A stretch of DNA of 64,000 nucleotides from Methylococcaceae bacterium UBA1147 (GTDB lineage: Bacteria > Pseudomonadota > Gammaproteobacteria > Methylococcales > UBA1147). Within the stretch, counting starts at the first letter, position 1; every line of letters begins with the position of its first letter. The notes under the pieces are model-generated. The model saw only the letters and a list, made by a program, of their open reading frames with translations. It was not told the DNA's origin and searched no databases. Positions 39,405 through 47,943 of the stretch are shown in pieces. A program made the translations under genes and the position numbers. The stretch is from the NCBI GenBank assembly GCA_002311315.1, contig DBZZ01000076.1, positions 40,621 through 104,620 of the forward strand. Reading direction: 5' to 3'.

Positions 39405-40439
39405 ATGGTCAAGCAAAAAGTAACAAAGAGTTGGCAAGAATCGATCTCCAAAGAACAGCCTAAACCCAATCCGAGGAAGAAAGGAGGCAAGCTCAAATGG
39501 ATGGTGCTTACTCCAGTTTGTCTCTTGCTGATTGTTTATCTCGCATATGTCGCCTATATCAGCGAACCACCGGATCAATTTAACGTTTTAGACAAAGCGC
39601 TCGAATCAGCCGGCGTTGAAACCCTGGGGCAACTGACAAACGGTTACATCTTCGGTAATACCCTGGCCATGATCGGCCAAACCCTGCTGCACAAAAAAGG
39701 CGGTTACCTGTCCAATGATGTATTCCCGGGGCCACTGATTGACAACATGCCGTCCTGGGAATACGGTGCCATCGTCATGCTGCGTGACGGCACATCGGCC
39801 CTGAGAAATCATTTCGGACGCTCACAATCACAATCAAGGGAAAATGCCGACTTGTCGAGAGCCGAGCCATACTTCTACAACCTCCATGATTCCTACATGT
39901 TTCCTGCCACCGAGGTTGAATACGGTGCAGGTATCGAACACCTTCAGAACTATCTGAGAGACCTAAACCTACGAGGCAGGAACGCGGAATTCTTTGCCCG
40001 GGCCGACAACCTGGACAATTATCTGCAGGCAGTCCTCAAGAGACTGGGGGATTATTCGTTCCGGCTGACCGCAAGCTCCATTCAAACGGAAAGATACATA
40101 GAGAATGTAGACGGCCGGAACGTTGTCGTGGCCAAGACTCCCTGGACAGATGTCGACGATGTATTCTGGGAGGCCAGGGGTGCGACCTGGGCGCTACTGC
40201 ACATCTTCAGGGCCATCGAAGCCGATTTTTCGGCCACGCTGAAAAGCAAGGCAGCCGATGCAACCATGACCCAGATCATCCAGGAACTTGAAGACTCCCA
40301 GGCTGCAACCCTTAGCCCGGTTATTCTCAATGGCGATGGCTTTGGGCTGTTTGCAAACTATTCACTGACCCTAGCGAACCACATCGCCAGAGCCACCGCT
40401 GCCACGATTGACCTGCGTGAACTGATGCTCAGAGGTTAA
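39405..40439 (+). CDS. DUF2333 family inner-membrane protein
   Basis: The function is unknown. The 344-residue protein has a basic cytoplasmic start, one membrane span (about residues 33-51, MVLTPVCLLLIVYLAYVAY), and a large probably periplasmic domain. Conserved segments of the family are visible, such as GGYLSNDVFPGPLIDNMPSWEYG, AEPYFYNLHDSYMFPATEVEY and VFWEARGATWALLHIF. It is followed after three bases by a DUF4389 gene, so the two very likely form an operon. Confidence 0.88.
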   Translation: MVKQKVTKSWQESISKEQPKPNPRKKGGKLKWMVLTPVCLLLIVYLAYVAYISEPPDQFNVLDKALESAGVETLGQLTNGYIFGNTLAMIGQTLLHKKGGYLSNDVFPGPLIDNMPSWEYGAIVMLRDGTSALRNHFGRSQSQSRENADLSRAEPYFYNLHDSYMFPATEVEYGAGIEHLQNYLRDLNLRGRNAEFFARADNLDNYLQAVLKRLGDYSFRLTASSIQTERYIENVDGRNVVVAKTPWTDVDDVFWEARGATWALLHIFRAIEADFSATLKSKAADATMTQIIQELEDSQAATLSPVILNGDGFGLFANYSLTLANHIARATAATIDLRELMLRG

Positions 40440-40442
40440 AGC

Positions 40443-40736
40443 TTGGCTGAACAGACCGAGGTCCAGACCAACCTGAAGAAGATTGGAACCTGGCAACGAA
40501 TTTTCTTCATGCTGATCTTCGCAGTCATTCTGGGGCTGGTGCGGATCCTGTTGTGGGCCGTTGTGCTGCTGCAGGTTGTTTCCAGCCTGATGACCGGCTC
40601 CGCAAACCCCAACGTACTGACACTAGGCCGAACGCTTGCGGCATACGTATACAACATCCTGCTTTTTCTCACCTACAACTCGGATGAAATGCCCTTTCCG
40701 TTCGCCGACTGGAACAGCCACAGTACCCCGAATTAG
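40443..40736 (+). CDS. DUF4389 family small membrane protein
   Basis: This 97-residue protein has two hydrophobic helices (about 20-46 and 63-78) and the DUF4389 ending YNILLFLTYNSDEMPFPFADWN. The function is unknown. The start is a TTG with AGAGGT about eight bases upstream, overlapping the end of the DUF2333 gene. Its stop overlaps the convergent yjgA stop by four bases. Confidence 0.85.
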   Translation: MAEQTEVQTNLKKIGTWQRIFFMLIFAVILGLVRILLWAVVLLQVVSSLMTGSANPNVLTLGRTLAAYVYNILLFLTYNSDEMPFPFADWNSHSTPN

Positions 40737-41242
40737 CTTTGTTCCAGTACTTCTCGCAAGTAACGATAGAGAGCCCTGGTTGCGTGTGGATCTTTGTCCT
40801 GAGCACCTTCCTTCCTGGCCTTCCTGACAAGCTGCCGGAGTCTTTGTCGATCAACCGTCGGGGCTTCATCCACCAAGTCGCCAATTGCACTATCGCCATC
40901 CTCTAGTAGCCGCTCACGCCAGTTTTCTAGCCGGTGGTGATGACGGATCTCGCGGTTGCTCTGCATCTTCAATGCAGCCAGGCTTTCACGGACCGGATGA
41001 GCATCCATCACCCGCAGCAAGCCGCCGATAAACTTGATCTGGCGCTTCAATGCGCTCCCTCCACTGATCCTGCGGGCATGGTCGACTGCGCTCCTGAGTT
41101 CAGGGTCGAGTTGCAGGCTATCCAGTTCTCTTGGCGATAGCTGGCTGAGTGTCCGACCTAGTTTCTGAAGATCCGTGCTTTGCTTCTTTAAACTGGTCTT
41201 GCTGACCTCCACCCGGGTTTCAGCTTCATCCGATTCCATCAT
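40733..41242 (-). CDS. yjgA: Ribosome-associated protein YjgA (DUF615)
   Basis: YjgA (DarP) associates with late 50S ribosomal precursors and helps in large-subunit assembly. The 169-residue protein is all-helical and charged, with the family segments VSKTSLKKQSTDLQKLG, RQIKFIGGLLR, HHRLENWRERLLEDGD and DRQRLRQLVRKARKE. The length is normal. Here it follows a small membrane-protein gene by 19 bp; in E. coli its neighbour is pmbA, which is not in this window. Confidence 0.93.
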   Translation of the reverse strand: MMESDEAETRVEVSKTSLKKQSTDLQKLGRTLSQLSPRELDSLQLDPELRSAVDHARRISGGSALKRQIKFIGGLLRVMDAHPVRESLAALKMQSNREIRHHHRLENWRERLLEDGDSAIGDLVDEAPTVDRQRLRQLVRKARKEGAQDKDPHATRALYRYLREVLEQS

Positions 41243-41261
41243 CCGCGGCCAGCTTGCGCCA

Positions 41262-41450
41262 TCAGGTCATTGCAACCAGGAAAACCACGAAAGCAACCAC
41301 CAGCACGACAGGAACGAGAAACGCGGGCCAGTCGGCCTGTGCCTCCCTGCTCCTTTCCAGTGAAGCCTTTATCCCCGGTCTGAACCAGAAAATGATCAAC
41401 AGTGCAGCTGCACCGTATAGAATGAACTCCCAAGTTGATGGTTGCTCCAT
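41262..41450 (-). CDS. Small two-helix membrane protein
   Basis: This is a 62-residue protein starting MEQPSTWEFILYGAAALL. It has two hydrophobic helices (about 8-22 and 42-61) joined by a charged link FRPGIKASLERSREAQADW. Similar small proteins occur beside yjgA in other gammaproteobacteria as far as I recall, but no function is known. The ATG at 41450 is chosen because upstream codons are not hydrophobic and look like leader. It probably forms an operon with yjgA. Confidence 0.7.
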   Translation of the reverse strand: MEQPSTWEFILYGAAALLIIFWFRPGIKASLERSREAQADWPAFLVPVVLVVAFVVFLVAMT

Positions 41451-41951
41451 GAAACCCGTCCCACACCTCGTTTCGTAATGCGCCAATTCTAGCACCGAAA
41501 AGCCGGTCCAGGCCGAAATACCCGTGCTCGGGTTGCTCCATCGCCAGTTTGATCATCAAGTTTATCGAGTGATCGACATGATCTGGAAAAAAGGAGGTTT
41601 AAAAACAACGAGGCGAAGTATTCTGGCCGCCGCCGGCTCAATCGGATCGAAAGCTAGTCCGCAGTGACGAGTAAAGAAATACTGAAACAGGGATGATATC
41701 AAGTCTTGCAAGAACAGGTTTTACCGGATCGACAGCACCCAGGCAGAAAACCCTGACCGCACGAGCCTCTGCAGTCATGGACATTGGTTAGGGCAAACCC
41801 TAGTATAGAACTTGTGGAATAGTCGCCATACCCTGCAAGCAAATGGGCAGGTCGAGGGGCGTAAAGAGATTGGCTTCGTTGCCTGCCGCTGGTTGACCGG
41901 CAAAAGAACAGTTCCCCGAATACTCGCCCAAACAAAGCAATTACCGGACAC
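41451..41951. other. Non-coding gap before the aspartic protease gene
   Basis: No gene is supported in this 501-bp stretch. It holds a perfect ribosome-binding sequence (AAGGAGGT, about 41592-41599) on the plus strand with no ATG, GTG or TTG at the right distance, which may mark a decayed gene. A possible -10 (TATAGA) lies near 41810. Confidence 0.35.
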
Positions 41952-42476
41952 ATGTCACAAGCCGATGCGTCCCAGAACAAACAGATTGGAAAATGGATGA
42001 TCTACGCTGCATGGGTACTATTGCTGGTCATGCTGACCCTGTTCTTCGAAGGTCGACTGGAAAGGCAATACAACCCGAACATTGCCTTGCAGGCAAGTAA
42101 CAGTTCGGATACCCCTTCGCAGGTCACGCTGGAAATGAACCGTTTCGGTCACTACGTCACGTCCGGCACGATCAACGGGCAAACCGTCACCTTTCTCGTT
42201 GATACCGGAGCAACCAGGATCAGTATTCCAGGGAATGTAGCGAGGCAACTTGATTTGAAGCGCGGTGTACCGCATCGGGTCATGACAGCCAACGGGTCAA
42301 TTACCGTTTACAGCACCTTCCTTGAGCGGGTCGCCATCGGTCCCCTCGAAATGAGAAACCTACAGGGCCATGTGAACCCGCACATGGGAGGCCAGGAAAT
42401 CCTGCTGGGCATGAATTTTCTCAAGAGCCTGGAAATGACCCAGCGAGCCAACCGGCTGATCCTCAAGAAACTCTGA
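41952..42476 (+). CDS. Retropepsin-like aspartic protease, membrane-anchored
   Basis: This 174-residue protein has one N-terminal span (about residues 17-34) and a retropepsin-like domain facing the periplasm. The catalytic motif is FLVDTGATRISIP, with the Asp-Thr-Gly active site of clan AA. HMGGQEILLGMNFLKSLEM forms the family's second conserved block. Such proteins (TIGR02281-type) act as homodimers because each chain supplies one aspartate. The natural substrates are unknown. It lies 64 bp upstream of rdgC on the same strand. Confidence 0.88.
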   Translation: MSQADASQNKQIGKWMIYAAWVLLLVMLTLFFEGRLERQYNPNIALQASNSSDTPSQVTLEMNRFGHYVTSGTINGQTVTFLVDTGATRISIPGNVARQLDLKRGVPHRVMTANGSITVYSTFLERVAIGPLEMRNLQGHVNPHMGGQEILLGMNFLKSLEMTQRANRLILKKL

Positions 42477-42540
42477 CCCAGCGTGTGACATTTACCGAGC
42501 TTGCCACGATAATAAACGGTTTTCCAGAAAAACAAGGGTC

Positions 42541-43458
42541 ATGTGGTTCAAAAATTTAGTCCTCTTCCGTTTTTCGGAACCCTTCCAGCTCTTAGAGCCG
42601 GATCTAGAACAGCGTCTTTCCACCCTGGACTTCCGTGCCTGCGGTGCACTGGAGTCATCCACCATTGGCTGGGTTCCCCCTCTCGGCCAAGGCGTCGAAA
42701 ACCGGGTCCATACAGCCAATGGATTCATGATGTTGTGCGCATGCAAGGAGGAGAAGGTTCTTCCTGCGGCTGTAATCAACGAGACTCTTGGCGAACGAAT
42801 CTTGGAAATAGAACAGAAGGAGCAACGGCAGGTCCGCCGAAAGGAACGTGAGGGTCTGCGTGACGAAATCACCTTCGAATTGTTGCCGCGGGCACTGAGT
42901 TTCAGCCGGCGCACCTACGGATACATCGATCCACGAGGCCAATGGCTGGTCATTGATGCCGCAAGCGCCAACACTGCAGACGCATTCACCGGACTGCTCA
43001 GGCGCTCGCTTGGCAGCCTTCCCATCGCCCCCCCTCGAACCCTGGAAAGGCCAGTCGCCACGATGACCCGCTGGCTTTCAAAGAAAAACTGTCCCGGGGA
43101 TCTGGCGGTAGGCAGCGAATGCGACCTGCGTGCCACCAAGCAGGAAAAGAACATGGTCCGCTACAGGGGACAGGATCTGTTTTCCAGGGAAATCGACACC
43201 CATATGGACGCCGGAAAAGAATGCATCAAACTCGGACTCACCTGGAATGACCGTTTCAGCTTCACACTCGACGAAGACCTGAACATCAAGAAACTGCGAT
43301 TCCTCGACCTGATCCAGGAACAGGCGGAAGACATTGACAGTGATGCCAGCGCCGACCTTTTCGATGCCCACTTTGCCATCATGACTTTGGAACTTTCATC
43401 CTTCCTGCCCAGGCTCCTCGAACTTTTCGGTGGCGAAGCCCCTCAAAGGAATCATTAA
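42541..43458 (+). CDS. rdgC: Recombination-associated protein RdgC
   Basis: RdgC is a ring-forming DNA-binding protein that limits RecA loading and is tied to replication restart. The 305-residue protein opens with the family MWFKNLVLFRF and contains GWVPPLG, ILPAA-like VLPAAVINE, and a C-terminal WNDRFSFTLDEDLNIKKLRFLD. The length matches E. coli RdgC. An AAGG ribosome site precedes the ATG. The L,D-transpeptidase gene starts 13 bases after its stop. Confidence 0.95.
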   Translation: MWFKNLVLFRFSEPFQLLEPDLEQRLSTLDFRACGALESSTIGWVPPLGQGVENRVHTANGFMMLCACKEEKVLPAAVINETLGERILEIEQKEQRQVRRKEREGLRDEITFELLPRALSFSRRTYGYIDPRGQWLVIDAASANTADAFTGLLRRSLGSLPIAPPRTLERPVATMTRWLSKKNCPGDLAVGSECDLRATKQEKNMVRYRGQDLFSREIDTHMDAGKECIKLGLTWNDRFSFTLDEDLNIKKLRFLDLIQEQAEDIDSDASADLFDAHFAIMTLELSSFLPRLLELFGGEAPQRNH

Positions 43459-43471
43459 CCGGGGAAAGAGG

Positions 43472-44473
43472 ATGACAACGGATGTTGAACATCAGATGAT
43501 GAAGTCGATGTCCATGACAGTCTGCAGGATCCTACTTCTCTACTCGATCGGTTTTAGCGCGGCTTGCGAAACCTTTACGCTACCGCCTGTAGACCTGGAC
43601 CTGATCGGTTCCATGGGATATACCCACGCGGCCGATGCAGACACTCTATTGGACATCGCCAGGCATTTCGATCTAGGCAACAATGAAATCACCAATGCCA
43701 ATCCGGGGGTAGATCGATGGTTGCCGGGGGAAAAGACCCTGGTATTCCTCCCCAAGCGATATATCCTGCCGGATGCCAGGCGCTCGGGCCTCGTTCTCAA
43801 TGTATCGGAAATGCGAATGTACTATTTTCCGAAAGCTCGCAAGAATCAAGCACCAGAGGTAATGACCTACCCCATGAGCGTCGGACGTATGGACTGGACT
43901 ACGCCTCTTGGGATGACCCGGGTTGTCGGTAAGAAGAAAGATCCGACCTGGACGCCGCCGGAGTCGATCAAGGCCGAACACGCTACCAATGGCGACCCAC
44001 TGCCCAATGTGGTTCCGGCTGGCCCTGATAACCCGCTTGGCCGATATGCCATCCGGCTCGGGATCCCGGGATACCTTATTCACAGCACCAACAAGCCCTA
44101 CGGCATCGGTATGCGTGTTTCCCACGGATGCATCCGAATGTATCCGGAAGATATCGAAAAACTTTTTCCCGGGGTCAGGGTTGGCACCCGGGTCAACATC
44201 ATCGATCAGCCGGTAAAGATCGGCTGGTTCGCTGACATGCTGTACGTGGAAGCACATCCCCCACTCGAGGAGAACAGGATCACTGACAAGGAGGCGGTGG
44301 AAGAAACCCTTGCAAGAATCGCAGACCAACACCCGATGGGAATATTGCACCTCGACAGGGAAATAGTGGGAAGCGTGATCAGGGAACGGCGCGGAACCCC
44401 TGTTGTCGTTTCCCGAAAACCGAGTCCCCAGGAACGAGAAAACCCGGCACAAGAAACTGTAACCAGTCTATAG
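43472..44473 (+). CDS. L,D-transpeptidase with N-terminal LysM-like domain
   Basis: The enzyme (ErfK/YbiS/YnhG type) makes 3-3 peptidoglycan crosslinks or attaches lipoprotein to the wall in the periplasm. The 333-residue product has a hydrophobic N-terminal signal, a short LysM-like segment (about residues 50-90, DTLLDIARHFDLG to VFLPK), then the YkuD catalytic domain with HSTNKPYGIG and SHGCIRM, nucleophile C220. The start at 43472 has a purine-rich site (GGGGAAAGAGG) almost touching the ATG; later methionines (near 43496 or 43511) also fit a signal peptide. SAAC near residue 28 is a poor lipobox. Confidence 0.9.
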   Translation: MTTDVEHQMMKSMSMTVCRILLLYSIGFSAACETFTLPPVDLDLIGSMGYTHAADADTLLDIARHFDLGNNEITNANPGVDRWLPGEKTLVFLPKRYILPDARRSGLVLNVSEMRMYYFPKARKNQAPEVMTYPMSVGRMDWTTPLGMTRVVGKKKDPTWTPPESIKAEHATNGDPLPNVVPAGPDNPLGRYAIRLGIPGYLIHSTNKPYGIGMRVSHGCIRMYPEDIEKLFPGVRVGTRVNIIDQPVKIGWFADMLYVEAHPPLEENRITDKEAVEETLARIADQHPMGILHLDREIVGSVIRERRGTPVVVSRKPSPQERENPAQETVTSL

Positions 44474-44558
44474 CCTCAATCGCCCGGTTACTTTTCTCTG
44501 GCTTGCCCTGGCAGATCCTGCCCCCGGAATCCTGTTTCCAGTCACCTCCGCGACTCAA

Positions 44559-46010
44559 CTAGTCTTTTCGTCTCAGTCTGTTGCGTGACTCTTCCAACTT
44601 CGTCAATGAATTGGTCAGGCCTTTCCGGATCGCTTTCCCCGCATCCAGTAGCACCTTCAGCTCACGTTCCGGGATCCTGTAATTACCGACCACGTTGAAT
44701 CCCGGGAAGTAAGATTTTTGCTTGCTGTCTGTCTTGGGACCTGCAAGCACCTTCCTTTTCGATAAGTCCAGTTCTACTGGTAGGCGAATTCGAATCTCAA
44801 CAGCGTTGCCGCAAACGGGGCACTGGCCATCCCGGTGCGGCGTACTGCTCTTCCAGGTACAGACAGAACAGCGGCAAAAGTTCAGGTCCATGGACTTGCC
44901 ATCCAGACCCGATTCGGGATCGGCCACGGAATCTTTATCAGGCTCCCAAACCTTCAACCCACGAACCTGCAGTTGACTGGCTGACTTGTACACCTCAACC
45001 GTGCTCCTCGGTTTCACATCGTCACCCACCGGTTTCTTTCCAGTTTCGACTCTACCGTTAACGGAACCGGTCAGCCTGCCATAGGTTGAATCGGTTACGT
45101 AATGTTCCTGGTTGAACCTTCTAAGCTCCTCATGTACCTCCTCTGACGAAGGTCGTTTCAGAGGATTTTTGTCCAGCATTCTCTCAACCAGAAACATGAC
45201 CGGCGCCAGCCCGGCACGTGTCGGTTCCGGCCACCTGAGTGGAATGCCATCGAGAACGGCTTCTCCAGGATAAGCATGATCTGACGGATAGAAAGGCAGG
45301 CTTCCGGTCAGGTATTCGCAAAACGTAAGTCCCAGGGAAAATATATCCAGGGCCTGTAACAGGGCAGGATGACGGTCCTTTTTTTCTCCATCTCCACCCA
45401 GAACCCAATCGATCAGCTCAGGGGCCGAATACAACTGATCGCCCACAAGTTCATCCGGGGTCGGAGGATGTCCGACATAAAAGCCGGCATCGAAATCAAT
45501 CAGGTTGGCAACGAAACCACTACCGAATTGCTGAATCATGAAGTTCTGGGGCTTGATGTCGGCATGTATGAACCCCGATGGTTCATGGAGTTTCCTGAGC
45601 GCGTAAGATGCCGACAGCAAAACCAGCATTTGGTTGCTCTCTGGCAGGATTGATACATCCACTTGCCGGGAATCTACCTTCCTGGTTACCTTGAAATAAT
45701 TTCCGTCGTGCCGGAAAAAGTCAACGGCGCGCACAAGAAAACAACTATCTCCACGTCTGCTCAACATTAATTCCACGACTTCCATTCGAAACTCGAACGC
45801 CTGGCATCGATCCCGCTTGCGTTCCTTAGCCGTATCTGATCCCAGTCCACCCGTGTCCGGATAAACCGGGGTCAGGTAGCATTTCAAAAAATAATCGCTT
45901 CCATCTTTACTGACGAATGTCCACATTGACGTACCGGCACCCGATGTTGTCATATCGGCAATTAGGGTATAGCCCTTCAGCGTGGTACCGGCAGTTAGAT
46001 GTTTTGCCAT
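44559..46010 (-). CDS. Ser/Thr-type protein kinase with C-terminal zinc ribbon
   Basis: This 483-residue protein has a eukaryotic-like kinase fold. K43 in YFLKCYL is the ATP lysine. The catalytic loop is H149-A-D-I-K-P-Q-N (HRD changed to HAD) and the metal-binding motif is DFD (172-174) instead of DFG. The catalytic Asp, Lys and Asn are kept, so activity is likely. After about residue 305 come a linker, a zinc ribbon (CSVC at 381-384 and CPVC at 397-400, with an extra C379) and a basic C-terminus. The ATG at 46010 lies inside the end of the phosphatase gene (16-bp overlap). Order vWA, PP2C, kinase matches the TerY-P triad. The substrates are unknown; the vWA protein and phosphatase are the likely partners. 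Confidence 0.88.
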   Translation of the reverse strand: MAKHLTAGTTLKGYTLIADMTTSGAGTSMWTFVSKDGSDYFLKCYLTPVYPDTGGLGSDTAKERKRDRCQAFEFRMEVVELMLSRRGDSCFLVRAVDFFRHDGNYFKVTRKVDSRQVDVSILPESNQMLVLLSASYALRKLHEPSGFIHADIKPQNFMIQQFGSGFVANLIDFDAGFYVGHPPTPDELVGDQLYSAPELIDWVLGGDGEKKDRHPALLQALDIFSLGLTFCEYLTGSLPFYPSDHAYPGEAVLDGIPLRWPEPTRAGLAPVMFLVERMLDKNPLKRPSSEEVHEELRRFNQEHYVTDSTYGRLTGSVNGRVETGKKPVGDDVKPRSTVEVYKSASQLQVRGLKVWEPDKDSVADPESGLDGKSMDLNFCRCSVCTWKSSTPHRDGQCPVCGNAVEIRIRLPVELDLSKRKVLAGPKTDSKQKSYFPGFNVVGNYRIPERELKVLLDAGKAIRKGLTNSLTKLEESRNRLRRKD

Positions 46011-47239
46011 AGCGATTTGAACCCGTTCCAGAAAACACGCGCCCAGAATATGATAGGCCCGCTCAGGATGGTTGCAAGAACAAAGCCCAACAACCATGCG
46101 AGAAACAGTTCCCACGGTCTCGAGGCACCGGACCATCTAACCTGGAGCCTGGGAGGCTCTGTGGCCTCGGTTTCTTCCCGCACATCGTTACAGGATCCGT
46201 CCGCCATATCACTAGGCCGGCGACCCGGCAACGTTTCGTATACCGGCTGATAGATCTGCGACCAGACCTCCTCAGCTGTTAAATCGGCTGCCATGCAACG
46301 ACCCAACAAGCCATGCGATGCATTGCTACGCCTCGAGCGCTTGAACTCACTGAAATTCTCCATGCCAACGGGGAAAACCGCGCACGAAACATCATCGGAA
46401 CAACCATCCGCGAACCGCAACCTTAAACACTCGGTCCATGAATGCCATGATTCACTAGCCTCCAACGCTTGCTGCAATCCGGCCTCGAATTGCCATGGAT
46501 TCTCGAACTCGGAATAACAGCCATCAGAACACAGGAACAAGACTCCGGGGCAGTCCAGGTAAAATTCGCAGAGGTTCAGGCGCCATTCCCGTTCCATGCT
46601 TGCCGCAAGAAACTGGCTCATGGGTGGAGGATCCAGAACCGATTGAAAGGCATCCGATCCTGTCAGATTATCGTCCCGACTCAACTGGCGAAGCGCATTG
46701 GTCCCCAGGAAGTAGATTCTTGAATCCCCGATCCAGTAACATTCCACCCGACGAACCAATGAATCCCTGACCGGATGAACAACGGCCACGGCCAGAGTGG
46801 TCGCCAACCTGTGCCGCCCGAGCGTACCGCGAACACGGCTTGGTGGCAGTTTGGTCTCCGACAGGTACCTCAGTTGTTTGAACACCAAGTTGGTGAGCGC
46901 TTCCGCATCGGCTTCGGCATCGGGGTTGGAATTCCTGAAGTAATCAACCACGGCATCAATTGCAGTCGAAGCCGCAATCTGGCCACCGCTTCGGTTGTCA
47001 AACCCCAGGGCATATCCCCCAAGGCCATCCGCCACACCCAGCAATAGCCGGTTTCCGGAAATCGCCTGGCATACCGGCTCTGCATCTTCGCAGCGGCTCA
47101 GGTCTTGCTGGCCAGCCAAATCTCGTGCCGCAGCGACACGAAACAGCAAAGAAACAGCCTTTACTGATTCGACAATTTCTTCATTAACCGGGGCTTGTTC
47201 GCCGACGCCATGCATCGCAACACCAGATCCAGGGCTCAT
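45995..47239 (-). CDS. PP2C-type phosphatase with C-terminal membrane anchor
   Basis: This 414-residue metal-dependent Ser/Thr phosphatase probably counteracts the kinase encoded next to it. PP2C motifs are ADGLGG (residues 70-75), HRLATTLAVAVV, GDSRIY (171-176), LCSDG near 240 and DDVSC near 285, which supply the metal-binding aspartates. After the catalytic domain comes a linker of about 80 residues and a C-terminal hydrophobic helix (about 382-404), so the enzyme faces the cytoplasm from the membrane. A GGTGG touches the ATG; M9 is an alternative start. It lies 32 bp after the vWA gene and overlaps the kinase gene by 16 bp. Confidence 0.9.
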   Translation of the reverse strand: MSPGSGVAMHGVGEQAPVNEEIVESVKAVSLLFRVAAARDLAGQQDLSRCEDAEPVCQAISGNRLLLGVADGLGGYALGFDNRSGGQIAASTAIDAVVDYFRNSNPDAEADAEALTNLVFKQLRYLSETKLPPSRVRGTLGRHRLATTLAVAVVHPVRDSLVRRVECYWIGDSRIYFLGTNALRQLSRDDNLTGSDAFQSVLDPPPMSQFLAASMEREWRLNLCEFYLDCPGVLFLCSDGCYSEFENPWQFEAGLQQALEASESWHSWTECLRLRFADGCSDDVSCAVFPVGMENFSEFKRSRRSNASHGLLGRCMAADLTAEEVWSQIYQPVYETLPGRRPSDMADGSCNDVREETEATEPPRLQVRWSGASRPWELFLAWLLGFVLATILSGPIIFWARVFWNGFKSLWQNI

Positions 47240-47271
47240 CCACCAATTCTTGAAAACCGGTACAGATCCAT

Positions 47272-47943
47272 CTAGATACTGTTTCCAATCGCTTCGAGAA
47301 TGGTATCCATGTCATGCTCCGCAAGACCTTCTCCGGCGATCGAAGGGAAATAAATGGTCTGATCCCAGTTGTGCCCGATCTGGTTCCAGGGTTGCGTATC
47401 CGGCGCATAGAGTAGAAGTCGCCGACTTGTCACTGGCAACTCTTCCCACAGATCGGTCAATTCATCCAGGTTTCCCGGCATATTTTCCGGGTAGTTCGGC
47501 GGCATTGATTCCTTCGCCCTTTCCAGAGGATGAGCTGTGGCATCCGTCCACAAAACAACAATGTTCCGTTTTTTCGATCTCGGGTTTTTGAACCATGGCG
47601 ACTGTAAGCCCAGGGCGAGTCCTTCCAGTCCGCTTTCCGGCTCATCGCCTCCGCCATCGGCCCAGAGTTCGTTGACAAAAGAGTCGAACTGGTCCGCATC
47701 TGTTTTCATGTCGATGAAATCGGGCATTGCCTTGATTGGCTCCCGATCCGCCCAAAAATCACGGAAAGACACGACCCGCATGCGCAAGCGATTGATTACT
47801 TTTTTCTTTGCTTCCATGCGGCCCATTATTTTTCCATGAAATTCAAGAGCCTGTGATTTGACCCGGTTAATCACCGGTCTCATGCTGGCCGTACTGTCAA
47901 TCACTAGTACGATGTCAACGAAATATGCAAGCCGATTGGCCAT
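47272..47943 (-). CDS. von Willebrand A domain protein, TerY-like
   Basis: This 223-residue protein is essentially one vWA domain. The MIDAS metal site opens with D16-S-T-A-S20 after a hydrophobic strand (FVDIVLVIDSTASM). Later elements are GGGDEPESGLEGL, giving the conserved Thr/Ser-side loop, and VVLWTDATAHP with the distal Asp. TerY-type vWA proteins act as metal-dependent scaffolds in tellurite-resistance-related systems. The ATG at 47943 has a strong GGGAGG site five bases upstream; an earlier in-frame start at 47970 lacks one. It is the first gene of the vWA-phosphatase-kinase operon. Confidence 0.88.
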   Translation of the reverse strand: MANRLAYFVDIVLVIDSTASMRPVINRVKSQALEFHGKIMGRMEAKKKVINRLRMRVVSFRDFWADREPIKAMPDFIDMKTDADQFDSFVNELWADGGGDEPESGLEGLALGLQSPWFKNPRSKKRNIVVLWTDATAHPLERAKESMPPNYPENMPGNLDELTDLWEELPVTSRRLLLYAPDTQPWNQIGHNWDQTIYFPSIAGEGLAEHDMDTILEAIGNSI

